This document shows positions 8,056 to 17,010 of a DNA stretch of 64,000 nt, one piece after another. Source of the stretch: Rhodanobacter sp. Soil772. Its GTDB lineage: Bacteria > Pseudomonadota > Gammaproteobacteria > Xanthomonadales > Rhodanobacteraceae. Position numbers and translations under genes: made by a program. The DNA lies in assembly GCF_001428385.1 (NCBI RefSeq), contig NZ_LMSK01000002.1:1-64000 (forward strand), given 5' to 3'. How positions within the stretch are numbered: the first letter of the stretch is position 1; every line of letters begins with the position of its first letter. The notes beneath the pieces are model-generated. The model had not been told where the DNA came from. It searched no databases and saw only the letters and a list, made by a program, of their open reading frames with translations.

Positions 8056-11000
8056 ATGATCCGTTCGCTACGCGGCGCGATGTTCGTGCTGGCTTGTTCG
8101 GTGTCCACCATGGCATCCGCGCAAACCGCTGCAGTCCGACCAATCGACATCCCGGCCGGTGACCTGGTCACCGCGCTGGATACCCTGGCCCGCCAATCCG
8201 GCGCGCAATTCATCTACCAGGCCGACCAGCTCCGGGGGCTGCGCACCTCCGGCGTGCATGGCTCGCTGTCGGCGGACGACGCGCTGGGGCGGTTGCTGGC
8301 CGGCAGCGGCTTCACCGTCCACCGCGACGACTCCGGCGCCGTCGTCATCGTGAAGGGCGCCAGCCAGCCGGCCCAGCCGCCGGCACCGCCCGCCCCGGCC
8401 AGCAGCCGCAGCGCGGCCGCAGCAGACCCGCAGGAAGCTACTCGGCTGGACGAGATCCAGGTCACCGGCTCGCGCATTCCGCGCGCGCAGATCGAGGGAC
8501 CGGCGCCGGTCACCGTGATCACCGCCAGCGACATCAAGGCCAGCGGCTTCGCCAGCGTGCCCGACGTGATGCGCGCGATCACCCAGAACGGCGGCGAAAC
8601 GCAGAGCCAGCAGTCGTCCAGCGGCGCCGACTTTTCCCCGGGCGCGGAACAGGTGGACCTGCGCGGCCTCGGTCCCAACCACACCCTGGTGCTGGTCAAC
8701 GGCCGACGCATCGCCGACTTCCCGCTGCCGTTCAAGGGCCGCAGCAACTTCACCGACATCTCCAACATCCCGATCGGCATGATCGAGCGCATCGAGGTGC
8801 TCACCGGCAGCGCCTCGGCGGTGTACGGTTCGGACGCGATCTCCGGCGTGGTCAACTTCATCCTGAAGCAGCGCGCCGACGGCACCACCATCGACCTGCG
8901 CTACGGCGACACCACCCGCGGCGGCGGCGAGTCGTACAAGCTCAACTTCTCCACCGGCTTCTCGCACAACGACTTCAACCTGGTGTTCGGCGCCGAGCTG
9001 ATCGAGCAGAAGCCGCTGTGGGCGTACCAACGCAAACTGCAGGACTCCACCGCCGACGCGCCCACTGCGCGCTCGCAGGTGCCGCGGCGCACCTTCCTCA
9101 ACGGCGACTGGAACGACGACTACATCGACCCGGGCCAGGCCACCTGCGATGCGCTGGCGTATCTCAACGGCGGCACCACGGTGTACGCGAACCGGCCGCG
9201 CTACGGCAATTTCTGCGGCAGTGCCGAGTCGATCGGCTACGGCACCATCCTCAGCCAGCGCCGCGGCATCAACACGTACACCTCGGCCAATTTGAAGATC
9301 AACGACACACTGTCCTGGTTCGGCGACATGCAGCTGGGCTACAGCAAGGTCAGCCTGTTCCGCGACGTCGAGCAGTGGAACTACCAGGCGCCCGACGGCA
9401 ACGAGGACGGCTATTTCTACAACGCGCACAGCGGCGGCATCGAGAACTGGTACCGCCAGTTCACGCCGGAAGAAATGGGCGGCCTCGACCGCGGCATGAT
9501 CAAGAACACGCAGAAAACCTTCAGCCTGACCACTGGCTTCAAGGGCACGTTCGGCGAACGCTGGGACTACGAAGCTGCGTTCAGCCACTCGCAATACAAG
9601 GCGCTGATCAGCTGGCCGCAGACCGTGGCGGCGAAAGCCAACGACCTCTACCTCGGCCCGCAACTCGGCGTCGACGCCGACAGCGGCCTGCCGATCTTCG
9701 ACGCCGACCCGACCCGGCTGTATACGCCGTTGACCCGGGCCGAATACGACTCGGTCACCGCGCGCACCAACTATCACCCCGAGTCGCGCAGCGACACGCT
9801 GGCGTTCACCCTCACCAACACCGACCTGTTCCAGCTGCCGGCCGGGCCCGCCGGTTTCGCCGGCGTGGTCGAGTATGGCAACCAGGCCTACGACCTCAAC
9901 CCCGACCCGCTGGCCACGCAGTACTACTACTACAGCTGGAAGGACTCCGACGGCCACGGCAGCCGCAACCGCTGGGCCGCCGCCGGCGAGCTGCGCCTGC
10001 CGCTGCTGGACACGCTCAACCTCAGCCTGGCCAGCCGCTACGACCAGTACCGTTTCTCCGGCCACAAGACCGGCAAGCTGACCTACAGCACCGGCCTGGA
10101 ATGGCGCCCGTTCGATACACTGCTGCTGCGCGGCTCGTACGGCACCGCGTTCCGCGCGCCGGACCTGCATTACATCTACGCCGGCATCGGCAACGACGAG
10201 ACCTCGGGCAACGACTACTACCGCTGCCGCACCGAGGAAGCGGGCGTCGACATCACCGACTGCGACTATGCGGGCGAGGGCCTGATCCGCACGCGCCAGG
10301 GCAACCACGACCTCGATTCCGAGACCAGCACCTCGTGGACCACCGGTTTCGTGTGGTCGCCGACGCCGAACCTGGACTTCTCGGTCGACTACTTCAACAT
10401 CCGCATGCGCAACCAGGTGCAGGACCTCAGCACCGACCGCATCCTGCAGCTGGAAGCGAATTGCCGCATCGGCACCGACGTCAACGGCAACGCGGTCGAT
10501 GCGAATTCGCCCAGCTGTGTGGACGCGATCTCGCGGGTGAACCGTTACCCGACCAGCAGCGCGGTCGACCCGGGCGGCCTGTACGGCATCTTCGTCAACC
10601 CGATCAACGTCGCCAACGAGCGCACCAGCGGCATCGACGCCAGCGCGCACTACAAGCTGGAAACGGCGGTCGGCACGTTCCGCTTCAGCGGCAACCACAC
10701 CTGGACCCGCAATCACCTGTTCCAGCAGTACCCGGGCGACGCCACCCTGGATGAACTGGCGGTCAACAGCGGCTTCGACATTCCGCGTGAGAAAACCAGC
10801 GCCAGCGTGTCGTGGGAGCGCAAGGCCTGGTCGGCGACGCTGTTTGGCATGCGCCTGGGTCGCCTGCCGAACTCGGATTCGTACGACCAGATCGTGGACA
10901 CCTCGGCCGGTGAGCCGGCCTGGGTCCACGCCACCTATCGCTACAACGCCTCGATCCAGTACAAGTTCAGCGATCACGCGCAGCTGTCGCTGGCGGTGGA

Positions 11001-11136
11001 CAACCTGCTCGACAAGATGCCGCCACGCGACCCCAGCTACACGTCGTACCCGTACTACGACATCTCGTGGTTCGACGCGGCCGGACGCAGCTACTACCTG
11101 CAGTTCACCTACAAGTTCGGCGGCAGCAAGCTCTGA
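8056..11136 (+). CDS. TonB-dependent receptor with STN signalling domain
   Basis: A 1026-aa outer-membrane receptor. It has a signal peptide (MIRSLRGAMFVLACSVSTMASA), then an STN secretin/TonB short N-terminal domain (about residues 30-100; DIPAGDLVTALDTLARQSG) used for sigma/anti-sigma signalling, a Pro-rich linker, the plug (ITQNGG, LRGLGPNHTLVLVNGRR, SASAVYGSDAISGVVNFI) and a long beta-barrel ending in YLQFTYKF. The start at 8056 follows GGGAGAGG with good spacing. It is the last gene of the sigma-FecR-receptor set and ends at a strong terminator. Barrel and plug resemble the large Xanthomonadales receptors; the ligand is unknown, and no transporter or enzyme gene nearby identifies it. Confidence 0.93.
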   Translation: MIRSLRGAMFVLACSVSTMASAQTAAVRPIDIPAGDLVTALDTLARQSGAQFIYQADQLRGLRTSGVHGSLSADDALGRLLAGSGFTVHRDDSGAVVIVKGASQPAQPPAPPAPASSRSAAAADPQEATRLDEIQVTGSRIPRAQIEGPAPVTVITASDIKASGFASVPDVMRAITQNGGETQSQQSSSGADFSPGAEQVDLRGLGPNHTLVLVNGRRIADFPLPFKGRSNFTDISNIPIGMIERIEVLTGSASAVYGSDAISGVVNFILKQRADGTTIDLRYGDTTRGGGESYKLNFSTGFSHNDFNLVFGAELIEQKPLWAYQRKLQDSTADAPTARSQVPRRTFLNGDWNDDYIDPGQATCDALAYLNGGTTVYANRPRYGNFCGSAESIGYGTILSQRRGINTYTSANLKINDTLSWFGDMQLGYSKVSLFRDVEQWNYQAPDGNEDGYFYNAHSGGIENWYRQFTPEEMGGLDRGMIKNTQKTFSLTTGFKGTFGERWDYEAAFSHSQYKALISWPQTVAAKANDLYLGPQLGVDADSGLPIFDADPTRLYTPLTRAEYDSVTARTNYHPESRSDTLAFTLTNTDLFQLPAGPAGFAGVVEYGNQAYDLNPDPLATQYYYYSWKDSDGHGSRNRWAAAGELRLPLLDTLNLSLASRYDQYRFSGHKTGKLTYSTGLEWRPFDTLLLRGSYGTAFRAPDLHYIYAGIGNDETSGNDYYRCRTEEAGVDITDCDYAGEGLIRTRQGNHDLDSETSTSWTTGFVWSPTPNLDFSVDYFNIRMRNQVQDLSTDRILQLEANCRIGTDVNGNAVDANSPSCVDAISRVNRYPTSSAVDPGGLYGIFVNPINVANERTSGIDASAHYKLETAVGTFRFSGNHTWTRNHLFQQYPGDATLDELAVNSGFDIPREKTSASVSWERKAWSATLFGMRLGRLPNSDSYDQIVDTSAGEPAWVHATYRYNASIQYKFSDHAQLSLAVDNLLDKMPPRDPSYTSYPYYDISWFDAAGRSYYLQFTYKFGGSKL

Positions 11137-11144
11137 GCGAACAT

Positions 11145-11178
11145 AAAAAAGCAGCGCGCCCGCGGGCGCGCTGCTTTT
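11145..11178. terminator. Bidirectional rho-independent terminator
   Basis: An 11-bp perfect stem AGCAGCGCGCC / GGCGCGCTGCT (11150-11160 / 11165-11175) has A6 on its left and T4 on its right. It serves the receptor gene on the plus strand and ychF on the minus strand, which converge here. Confidence 0.88.
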
Positions 11179-11193
11179 GCGGACAGAACCGGC

Positions 11194-12282
11194 TCAGACG
11201 TTGAACAGGAAGTGCAGCACGTCGCCGTCCTTGACGATGTATTCCTTGCCTTCCTTGCGCAGGCGACCGGCGGCGCCGGCGCCGGCTTCGCCCTTGTACT
11301 GGATGAAGTCGTCGTAACCGATCGTCTCGGCGCGGATGAAGCCGCGCTCGAAGTCGGTGTGGATCACCCCGGCGGCCTGCGGTGCGGTGGCGCCGCGCTT
11401 CACCTGCCACGCGCGCACTTCCTTCACGCCCGCGGTGAAATAGGTCTGCAGGTCGAGTAGTTTGTAGCCGGCGCGGATCACCCGGTTCAGGCCCGGCTCG
11501 TCCAGGCCCATGTCCTTGAGAAACTCGTCGCGGTCGGCCTCGTCGAGCTGCGCCAGTTCCTCCTCGATCGCCGCGCACACCGGCACCACTTCGGCGCCTT
11601 CGGCGACGGCGCGCTCGCGCACGGCGTCCAGCAACGGGTTGTTCTCGAAGCCGTCGTCGGCGACGTTGGCGATGTACATCAGCGGCTTCAGGGTGAGCAG
11701 GAACAGGTCGCGCACCAGCGCCTTCTCTTCCTCGTCCAGGCCCAGGCTGCGTGCGGACTTGCCTTCGTTGAGGCCGGCCGAGAGTTTCTGCAGCACCGGC
11801 TTCTTCGCCAGCGCTTCCTTGTCGTTCGCCTTGGCCGCGCGCTCGGCGCGGTTCAGCGCCTTGTCGACCGACTCCAGGTCGGCCAGCGCCAACTCGGTGT
11901 CGATCGTGTCGATGTCGGAGAGCGGATCGACCTTGCCGGCGACGTGGATCACATCGCCCTCGAAGCAGCGCACCACGTGGGCGATCGCGTCCACCTCACG
12001 GATGTGCGCCAGGAACTTGTTGCCCAGGCCCTCGCCCTTCGACGCGCCCGCGACCAGCCCGGCGATGTCGACGAACTCCACCGCAGTCGGCACCACCTTC
12101 TGCGGGTTGACGATCTCCGACAGCGCGTTCAGCCGCGGGTCCGGCACCGGCACCACGCCGACGTTCGGCTCGATCGTGCAGAACGGGAAGTTCGCCGCGG
12201 CGATGCCGGCCTTGGTCAGCGCGTTGAACAGGGTGGACTTGCCGACGTTGGGCAGACCGACGATGCCGCATTTGATGCCCAT
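11194..12282 (-). CDS. ychF: Redox-regulated ATPase/GTPase YchF (Obg-like)
   Basis: A 362-aa P-loop NTPase of the OLA1/YchF family, a ribosome-associated ATPase involved in translation and the oxidative-stress response. [23 protein letters not shown] contains Walker A; VDIAGLV is the G3 motif; the C-terminal TGS domain is about residues 275-362 ([35 protein letters not shown]). The length matches the family. The start at 12282 was chosen because the open frame upstream reads through a dispersed palindrome. It is the last gene of the lolB-ispE-prs-rplY-pth-ychF series, and the pth-ychF pairing is common in proteobacteria. Confidence 0.98.
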   Translation of the reverse strand: MGIKCGIVGLPNVGKSTLFNALTKAGIAAANFPFCTIEPNVGVVPVPDPRLNALSEIVNPQKVVPTAVEFVDIAGLVAGASKGEGLGNKFLAHIREVDAIAHVVRCFEGDVIHVAGKVDPLSDIDTIDTELALADLESVDKALNRAERAAKANDKEALAKKPVLQKLSAGLNEGKSARSLGLDEEEKALVRDLFLLTLKPLMYIANVADDGFENNPLLDAVRERAVAEGAEVVPVCAAIEEELAQLDEADRDEFLKDMGLDEPGLNRVIRAGYKLLDLQTYFTAGVKEVRAWQVKRGATAPQAAGVIHTDFERGFIRAETIGYDDFIQYKGEAGAGAAGRLRKEGKEYIVKDGDVLHFLFNV

Positions 12283-12291
12283 TTGAACTCC

Positions 12292-12373
12292 GGGATTCGG
12301 GATTGGGGATTGGGGATTTGGAAGAGCGGGCCGCCGTGTTTTGACGAATCCCCAATCCCGAATCCCCAATCCC
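12292..12373. repeat. Dispersed palindrome made of GGGATTC/GGGATTG heptads (copy 1)
   Basis: Four tandem heptads of the form GGGATTN on the left (12292-12319) are mirrored by four complementary heptads on the right (about 12345-12373), separated by a 25-nt spacer. It fills the pth-ychF gap. A second, similar copy lies at 13762-13844. Similar GGGATTC-type elements are, to my knowledge, common between genes in Xanthomonadales; as RNA each would form a long hairpin. Confidence 0.85.
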
Positions 12374-12375
12374 GG

Positions 12376-12951
12376 CTATTTCGTATGCAACTGCTGCATC
12401 GCCTTGTCGAACTGGCCGTCCACTGCCAGCGGCAGCACGTCCAGCGCGCGGGCGATGCCGTCGAGGATCGCGTCCTCGTCCGTGGCCGACGGCCGGCCCA
12501 GCACCCACGGCGTGACCTGGTCGCGGTGGCCGGGATGGCCGATGCCCACGCGCAGGCGATGGAACTTGCCGTGGCCGAGGTGGCCCATGATGTCGCGCAG
12601 GCCGTTCTGGCCGCCGTGGCCGCCATCGAACTTCAGGCGCACGGTGCCGGGCGGCAGGTCCAGGTCGTCATGCGCGACCAGGCACTGCTCCGGCTCGATC
12701 TTGTAGTAGCGCAGCGCCGAAACCACGGCGATGCCGCTCTTGTTCATGAAGGTGGCCGGCTTCAGCAGCCAGACCGGTTCGCCGCCGAGGCGCACGCGGC
12801 AGGCCTCGCCGTGCAGCTTGCCATCGAAGGCGAAGCGCTCGCCCTGTCCGCTGGCGAGGGCATCAACTAGCCAGAACCCGGCGTTGTGCCGGGTTCGGAG
12901 GTATTCGGCACCGGGATTGCCCAGCCCGACGATGAGTCGCAAACCAGCCAT
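12376..12951 (-). CDS. pth: Peptidyl-tRNA hydrolase
   Basis: A 191-aa cytoplasmic enzyme that frees tRNA from peptidyl-tRNAs dropped by ribosomes. It has the family signature GLGNPGAEYLRTRHNAGF, with the catalytic His in RHNAGF near residue 22, the substrate-binding Asn in FMNKSG, and the Asp of HDDLDLPPG, followed by GGHGGQNGLRD. The length is normal. Downstream of rplY and upstream of ychF, on the same strand. Confidence 0.98.
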   Translation of the reverse strand: MAGLRLIVGLGNPGAEYLRTRHNAGFWLVDALASGQGERFAFDGKLHGEACRVRLGGEPVWLLKPATFMNKSGIAVVSALRYYKIEPEQCLVAHDDLDLPPGTVRLKFDGGHGGQNGLRDIMGHLGHGKFHRLRVGIGHPGHRDQVTPWVLGRPSATDEDAILDGIARALDVLPLAVDGQFDKAMQQLHTK

Positions 12952-12970
12952 GCGGACAAGCAGCAGTGCC

Positions 12971-12997
12971 GGTCCGCGCTCCGGCGGAGCGCGGACC
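12971..12997. terminator. Strong hairpin between rplY and pth
   Basis: A 13-bp perfect stem GGTCCGCGCTCCG (12971-12983) / CGGAGCGCGGACC (12985-12997). No T-run follows on the minus strand, so it may attenuate, or stabilise the 3' end of rplY mRNA, rather than act as a classical terminator. Confidence 0.45.
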
Positions 12998-13005
12998 GAC
13001 GCGGC

Positions 13006-13683
13006 TTACTTCTTGTCGTCCTTCTTGGCCGGCGCGGCAGCAGCGGCAGGCGCAGCTGCGGCCGGCGCAGCAGCCTCGGCGGCCGGCGCTTCCTCGGCTT
13101 CTTCCTGCACGGTGTTGGCCGTGACCACCGCGATGTCGTGGCCTTCGCCGCCATGCAGCGCGACCAGCTCGACGTTCTTCGGCAGCTTCAGCTGCGACAG
13201 ATGGATGATGTCGCCGGGCTTCAGGTCGACCAGGTCCAGTTCGATGGCCTCGGGCAGGTCCTTCGGCAGGCAGGTGATTTCCACTTCGGTCAGGTTGTGC
13301 GAGATCACCACGCCGGAAGTCTTCGCCGCCGCGGACTTTTCCTTGTTCAGGAAGTGCAGCGGCACGCTGACGCGGATCGCCTGCTTCTCGTTCACGCGCA
13401 GGAAGTCCATGTGCATCATCAGCTGCTTGAACGGATGCTTCTGCCAGTCACGCACCAGCACCTTCTGCACCTTGCCGTCGACGTTCAGATCGAGCACCGA
13501 GGAGAAGAACCACTCGTTCTTGGCGGCGAGCAGGATGGTGTTGTGCTCGATCTGGATGCTCTCCGGGGCCTGCCCGGCGCCGTACACGACGGCCGGCACG
13601 AAGCTCGCATGACGCAGGCGGCGGCTCGCACCTTTCCCCTCGTCCTTGCGGCTTTGCGCCTTGATTTCATGAGTCTTGGACAT
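13006..13683 (-). CDS. rplY: 50S ribosomal protein L25/general stress protein CTC
   Basis: A 225-aa two-domain bL25 protein that binds 5S rRNA. The N-terminal L25 domain (about residues 5-92; SRKDEGKGASRRLRHASFVPAVVYG) is followed by the TL5/CTC C-terminal beta domain (about 100-190). An unstructured Ala/Pro/Glu-rich tail ending AKKDDKK follows and is typical of the long form. The gene lies between prs and pth, its conserved place. Confidence 0.97.
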   Translation of the reverse strand: MSKTHEIKAQSRKDEGKGASRRLRHASFVPAVVYGAGQAPESIQIEHNTILLAAKNEWFFSSVLDLNVDGKVQKVLVRDWQKHPFKQLMMHMDFLRVNEKQAIRVSVPLHFLNKEKSAAAKTSGVVISHNLTEVEITCLPKDLPEAIELDLVDLKPGDIIHLSQLKLPKNVELVALHGGEGHDIAVVTANTVQEEAEEAPAAEAAAPAAAAPAAAAAPAKKDDKK

Positions 13684-13761
13684 TTCGTTGCTACCTTGGT
13701 TGGTGTTTGCCGCCTCGCGGCGACTGGTTGACTTCCCCGCGACCAGGAAAGTCGGGTTTAC

Positions 13762-13844
13762 CGGGATTTGGGATTCGAGATTCGGGATTCGTCAGAGCCG
13801 ATGCCGGCGCTTTTGCGAATCCCGAATCCCCAATCCCGAATCCC
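13762..13844. repeat. Dispersed palindrome made of GGGATTC/GGGATTT heptads (copy 2)
   Basis: Tandem GGGATTN-type heptads (with one GAGATTC variant) at 13762-13790 face the complementary heptads at about 13816-13844. It has the same architecture as 12292-12373 and occupies the prs-rplY gap. Arms and loop differ between copies, indicating independent members of one element family. Confidence 0.85.
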
Positions 13845-13848
13845 TGCC

Positions 13849-14808
13849 TCAATCTACATAGAGCGAACTCACCGACTCGCCGAAGGCGATGCGGCGAATG
13901 GTTTCGGCCAACAGCTCGGCGACCGAGAGCTGGCGGATCTTGGCGCAGGCCTGCACTTCCGGGCGCAGCGGCAAGGTGTTGGTGACCACCAGCTGGTCGA
14001 GCTGGGAGCCTTCGATGTTGCTGATCGCCGCACCCGACAGCACCGGATGCACGCAGTAGGCAACCACCTTGCGGGCGCCGCGCTCCTTCAGAGCCGCAGC
14101 CGCCGCACACAGCGTGCCGGCCGTGTCGACGATGTCGTCGACCATCACGCAGGTCTTGCCGTCCACGTCACCGATGATGTTCATCACGGTGGACACGTTC
14201 GCGCGCGGACGACGCTTGTCGATGATGGCCAGATCGGCATCGTCCAGCCGCTTGGCAATGGCCCGTGCACGCACCACGCCACCGACGTCCGGACTGACCA
14301 CGATCAGGTCTTCCATGCTGTAGCTGCGCCAGATGTCGGCCAGCAGCACCGGCGAGGCGTACACGTTGTCGACCGGAATATCGAAGAAGCCCTGGATCTG
14401 GTCGGCATGTAGGTCCACCGTCAGCACCTGGTCGATACCGGCGGCGCCGATCATCCTGGCCGCCAGCTTGGCGGTGATCGGCACCCGCGCCGAACGCGGC
14501 CGGCGATCCTGCCGGGCATAACCGAAGTACGGGATCACCGCGGTGACGCTGGCCGCCGAAGCGCGCTTCAGCGCGTCGGTCAGCGCCAGCAGCTCGAACA
14601 GGTTGACCGCGCTCGGCGCGCCGGTCGGCTGCAGCACGAACACTTCCTGCTTGCGGACGTTCTCCTCGATCTCGATCTGCACTTCGCCGTCGCTGAACGT
14701 GCCGACCAGCGCCTTGCCCAGCGGCACGCCCAGGCGATGGGCGACATCCTCGGCCAATGCACGATGTGCGTTACCGGTAAACAGCATCATCGGGGTGGAC
14801 GTGTCCAC
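13849..14808 (-). CDS. prs: Ribose-phosphate pyrophosphokinase
   Basis: A 319-aa enzyme making PRPP from ribose-5-phosphate and ATP for purine, pyrimidine, His and Trp synthesis. It shows the family motifs [16 protein letters not shown], the catalytic flexible loop [21 protein letters not shown], metal-binding [12 protein letters not shown], and the PRPP loop [14 protein letters not shown]. The length is normal (about 315 aa). The start may be the ATG at 14808 or the MMLF seven codons later. It follows tRNA-Gln on the same strand. Confidence 0.98.
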   Translation of the reverse strand: MDTSTPMMLFTGNAHRALAEDVAHRLGVPLGKALVGTFSDGEVQIEIEENVRKQEVFVLQPTGAPSAVNLFELLALTDALKRASAASVTAVIPYFGYARQDRRPRSARVPITAKLAARMIGAAGIDQVLTVDLHADQIQGFFDIPVDNVYASPVLLADIWRSYSMEDLIVVSPDVGGVVRARAIAKRLDDADLAIIDKRRPRANVSTVMNIIGDVDGKTCVMVDDIVDTAGTLCAAAAALKERGARKVVAYCVHPVLSGAAISNIEGSQLDQLVVTNTLPLRPEVQACAKIRQLSVAELLAETIRRIAFGESVSSLYVD

Positions 14809-14840
14809 AGTGGTTACCTCGAAACTTGGCCATCATGAAA

Positions 14841-14917
14841 TGGCTGGGGCGGCAGGATTCGAACCTGCGAATGCGGGAATCAAAATCCCGTGCCTTAACC
14901 AGCTTGGCGACGCCCCA
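14841..14917 (-). tRNA. tRNA-Gln (anticodon TTG)
   Basis: A 77-nt cloverleaf with acceptor stem TGGGGCG/CGCCCCA, anticodon stem CGGGA/TCCCG around loop TTTTGAT (anticodon TTG), discriminator G and an encoded CCA end. It lies between ispE and prs, its usual place in Xanthomonadales and many other gammaproteobacteria. Confidence 0.97.
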
Positions 14918-14965
14918 GTGATATTTGTGTATCTGCTCGTGCCTGATCCGTCTCTGCCGCCGCCG

Positions 14966-16348
14966 TCACGTCGCGCCCCGGTGGCGCGCCGATGCCTCAT
15001 GCAAGGGTGACACGTCGACACCCGTGGCGACATGCGCCGTGAACGCCGCCGGACATTGCCGGGCCACCGCCTGCGCCCGCTCCAGCGAACGCAGCTCCAG
15101 GAACACGCAACCGCCGCTGCCGGAAAGCCGCGCCTGACCGAAGCCGCCCAGCCAGTCCAGCGCCGCGGCCACCCGCGGGTGCCGCGCGCGCACCACCGGC
15201 GCAAAGGCGTTTTCCGTCGTTTCGCCGGAAGCAAAGGATGAAATTGTCGCCCGCGGGGCATTTCGTGTCAATTCAGGCGCTTGAAAAAGCGCGGCCGTCG
15301 GCACCGGCTCGCGCGGGTCGAGCACCACGTAATGGCGCGACGGCAAGGCCAGCGGAGTGAGCTGCTCGCCGATGCCCTCGGCCCAGGCTGAACGGCCGCG
15401 CACGAACACCGGCACGTCGGCACCGAGCTGGCGCCCCAGTTCCGCCAGTGCATCCTCGCCCAGGCCCAGCTGCCACAGCTGATTCAGCGCCACCAGCACG
15501 GTCGCCGCGTCGGAACTGCCGCCGCCCAGCCCGCCGCCCATCGGGATGCGCTTGTCCACTTCGATGTCGGCACCCACCGGCGTGCCAGCCCGTTCCTGCA
15601 ACAGCCGCGCCGCGCGCACCACCAAGTCGGCGGACTCGGGCACGCCCGGCACGTCGCGCGTGCGCCGGATCAGGCCATCGTCGCGCACCCGCAGGCGCAC
15701 TTCGTCGCCCCAGTCGAGCAAGCGGAACACCGTCTGCAGCTCGTGATAGCCGTCCGCCCGCCGCCCGACGATGCGCAGGAACAGATTCAGCTTGGCCGGC
15801 GCCGGCCATACCGTCCATTCGCCGGACGCAGGCGGCGGCAACGGCCGGCTCATGAACACGCGCAGAGGGTCGGGAAAGCCGTTCTCGCGATCGCGCTGGC
15901 GCGCAAACGCAAACGACGGATCGTTCTTGTCGACCGTGGCAAACCCGTGTTTCGCGTAGAACGGGGCATTCCACGGCACATCGGCCAGCGTGCCCAGGTC
16001 CATCCGCCGGTAGCCGGCCGCACGCGCCCACGCGCAGGCGTGTTCGAGCAGGGCCGCGCCGATGCCGCGCCGGCCGTATTCCGGCAGCACATCGATCTCG
16101 GCGATGCCGGTCGCGCCATCGGCCAGCTCGGCATCCAGCCAGACAAAGCCGACCGGTTCGCCCGCCCCGTCCAGCGCCGCCCAGACCAGGCCGCGGCCGA
16201 TCGCCTGGTGCAGCAGCTCCGGTGGGATCGACACGGCCGCATAGCTAGGCCACGCCGGGTGGCCGCGGAACAGCTGCACGGCCTTGCGCTCGATCGCGCA
16301 CAAGGCCTCGACCTGGCTGGGGTCGGCACGTTCGATCGGGAAGGACAT
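14966..16348 (-). CDS. ispE: GNAT acetyltransferase fused to 4-diphosphocytidyl-2-C-methyl-D-erythritol kinase
   Basis: A 460-aa single open frame. Residues 1-165 are a GNAT N-acetyltransferase (FVWLDAELADG, VLPEYGRRGIGAALLEHA with the acetyl-CoA loop RRGIGA, YAKHGFATVDK). Residues from about 178 are a complete GHMP kinase IspE (WPAPAKLNLFLRIVGRRADGYHELQT, ATP loop PMGGGLGGGSSDAATVL, C-terminal LSGSGGCVF), which phosphorylates CDP-ME in the MEP isoprenoid pathway. IspE alone would be about 285 aa, the family length. An internal ATG (15853-15851, Met166) lies at the junction but has no Shine-Dalgarno before it, so a true fusion is likely; dual translation is not excluded. Neighbours lolB and prs are the standard ispE context. 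The acetyl acceptor is unknown. Confidence 0.9.
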   Translation of the reverse strand: MSFPIERADPSQVEALCAIERKAVQLFRGHPAWPSYAAVSIPPELLHQAIGRGLVWAALDGAGEPVGFVWLDAELADGATGIAEIDVLPEYGRRGIGAALLEHACAWARAAGYRRMDLGTLADVPWNAPFYAKHGFATVDKNDPSFAFARQRDRENGFPDPLRVFMSRPLPPPASGEWTVWPAPAKLNLFLRIVGRRADGYHELQTVFRLLDWGDEVRLRVRDDGLIRRTRDVPGVPESADLVVRAARLLQERAGTPVGADIEVDKRIPMGGGLGGGSSDAATVLVALNQLWQLGLGEDALAELGRQLGADVPVFVRGRSAWAEGIGEQLTPLALPSRHYVVLDPREPVPTAALFQAPELTRNAPRATISSFASGETTENAFAPVVRARHPRVAAALDWLGGFGQARLSGSGGCVFLELRSLERAQAVARQCPAAFTAHVATGVDVSPLHEASARHRGAT

Positions 16349-16398
16349 GCGGGTTCTGTTGCTGCTGCGACGGTCAACGGGGCGCCAAGCCTAACCCA

Positions 16399-17010
16399 TC
16401 AGCGGAACTGCCAGGACTCGATCGACAGCTTCACCTTGTACGGCGCTTTCGCGGCGAACACCTTCGTCGGCAGCGGCGGCTGGCGCGCGTCGTCCCACTC
16501 GCGGTAGTCGACCGCCCAGCCATCCTGCAGCAGCAGCGAGGGCAGCCGGTTCTCGCCAAAGCTCAACTCGGCCGGGCCGCTGTCCGCGCGCAGGCCGAGC
16601 ACCCAGGCACGCAGGTCGCGCAGCGGCACTTCCCAGCCGAGTGCCTTGCGCATCAGCGCCTCGGCATCGGGGCCACGCAACGGGCCGTGCGCCATGCCTT
16701 CCAGCAGGGCGCCATCCGGACCGCCGCTGAGGCGGAAATTCATGCCGCTGATCGCCGGCCCGCGCAGCACGAACTCGTACTGCTCGCCGTCCTGGGTCCA
16801 GCTGAAGCTGCCGCTGCCGCCGTCCTTGCCGTTGGAGACGCCGAGCCGGCCCTGCAGCACCCAGTGGTCGGCCTGTGCCAGCATCTGTTCGCGCGCGAGT
16901 TGCGCATTGAGCAGGCCGGCGTCGCCCTTCACGCGTACCGCCTGCGGCACACAGGCGGCAAGCAGCAATGGCAGGGCGACGGCGAGGAGAAGGCGCAGGC
17001 GCCGCCTCAT
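16399..17010 (-). CDS. lolB: Outer-membrane lipoprotein receptor LolB
   Basis: A 203-aa lipoprotein that takes lipoproteins from LolA and inserts them into the outer membrane. The signal peptide ends in lipobox LLAAC (MRRRLRLLLAVALPLLLAAC). The body shows LolB features (LQGRLGVSN, GSFSWTQDGEQYEFVLRGP, DGWAVDYREW). Its start overlaps the TPR gene stop by ATGA (17007-17010), so translation is coupled. lolB upstream of ispE is the conserved order. Confidence 0.95.
   Translation of the reverse strand: MRRRLRLLLAVALPLLLAACVPQAVRVKGDAGLLNAQLAREQMLAQADHWVLQGRLGVSNGKDGGSGSFSWTQDGEQYEFVLRGPAISGMNFRLSGGPDGALLEGMAHGPLRGPDAEALMRKALGWEVPLRDLRAWVLGLRADSGPAELSFGENRLPSLLLQDGWAVDYREWDDARQPPLPTKVFAAKAPYKVKLSIESWQFR

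Noticed and set aside
8068-10977. 969-aa open frame antisense to the TonB receptor
   Set aside because: Shadow frame of a high-GC gene; composition dominated by Val/Ala/Gly/Arg, with no recognisable motif, and the sense frame is a clear receptor.
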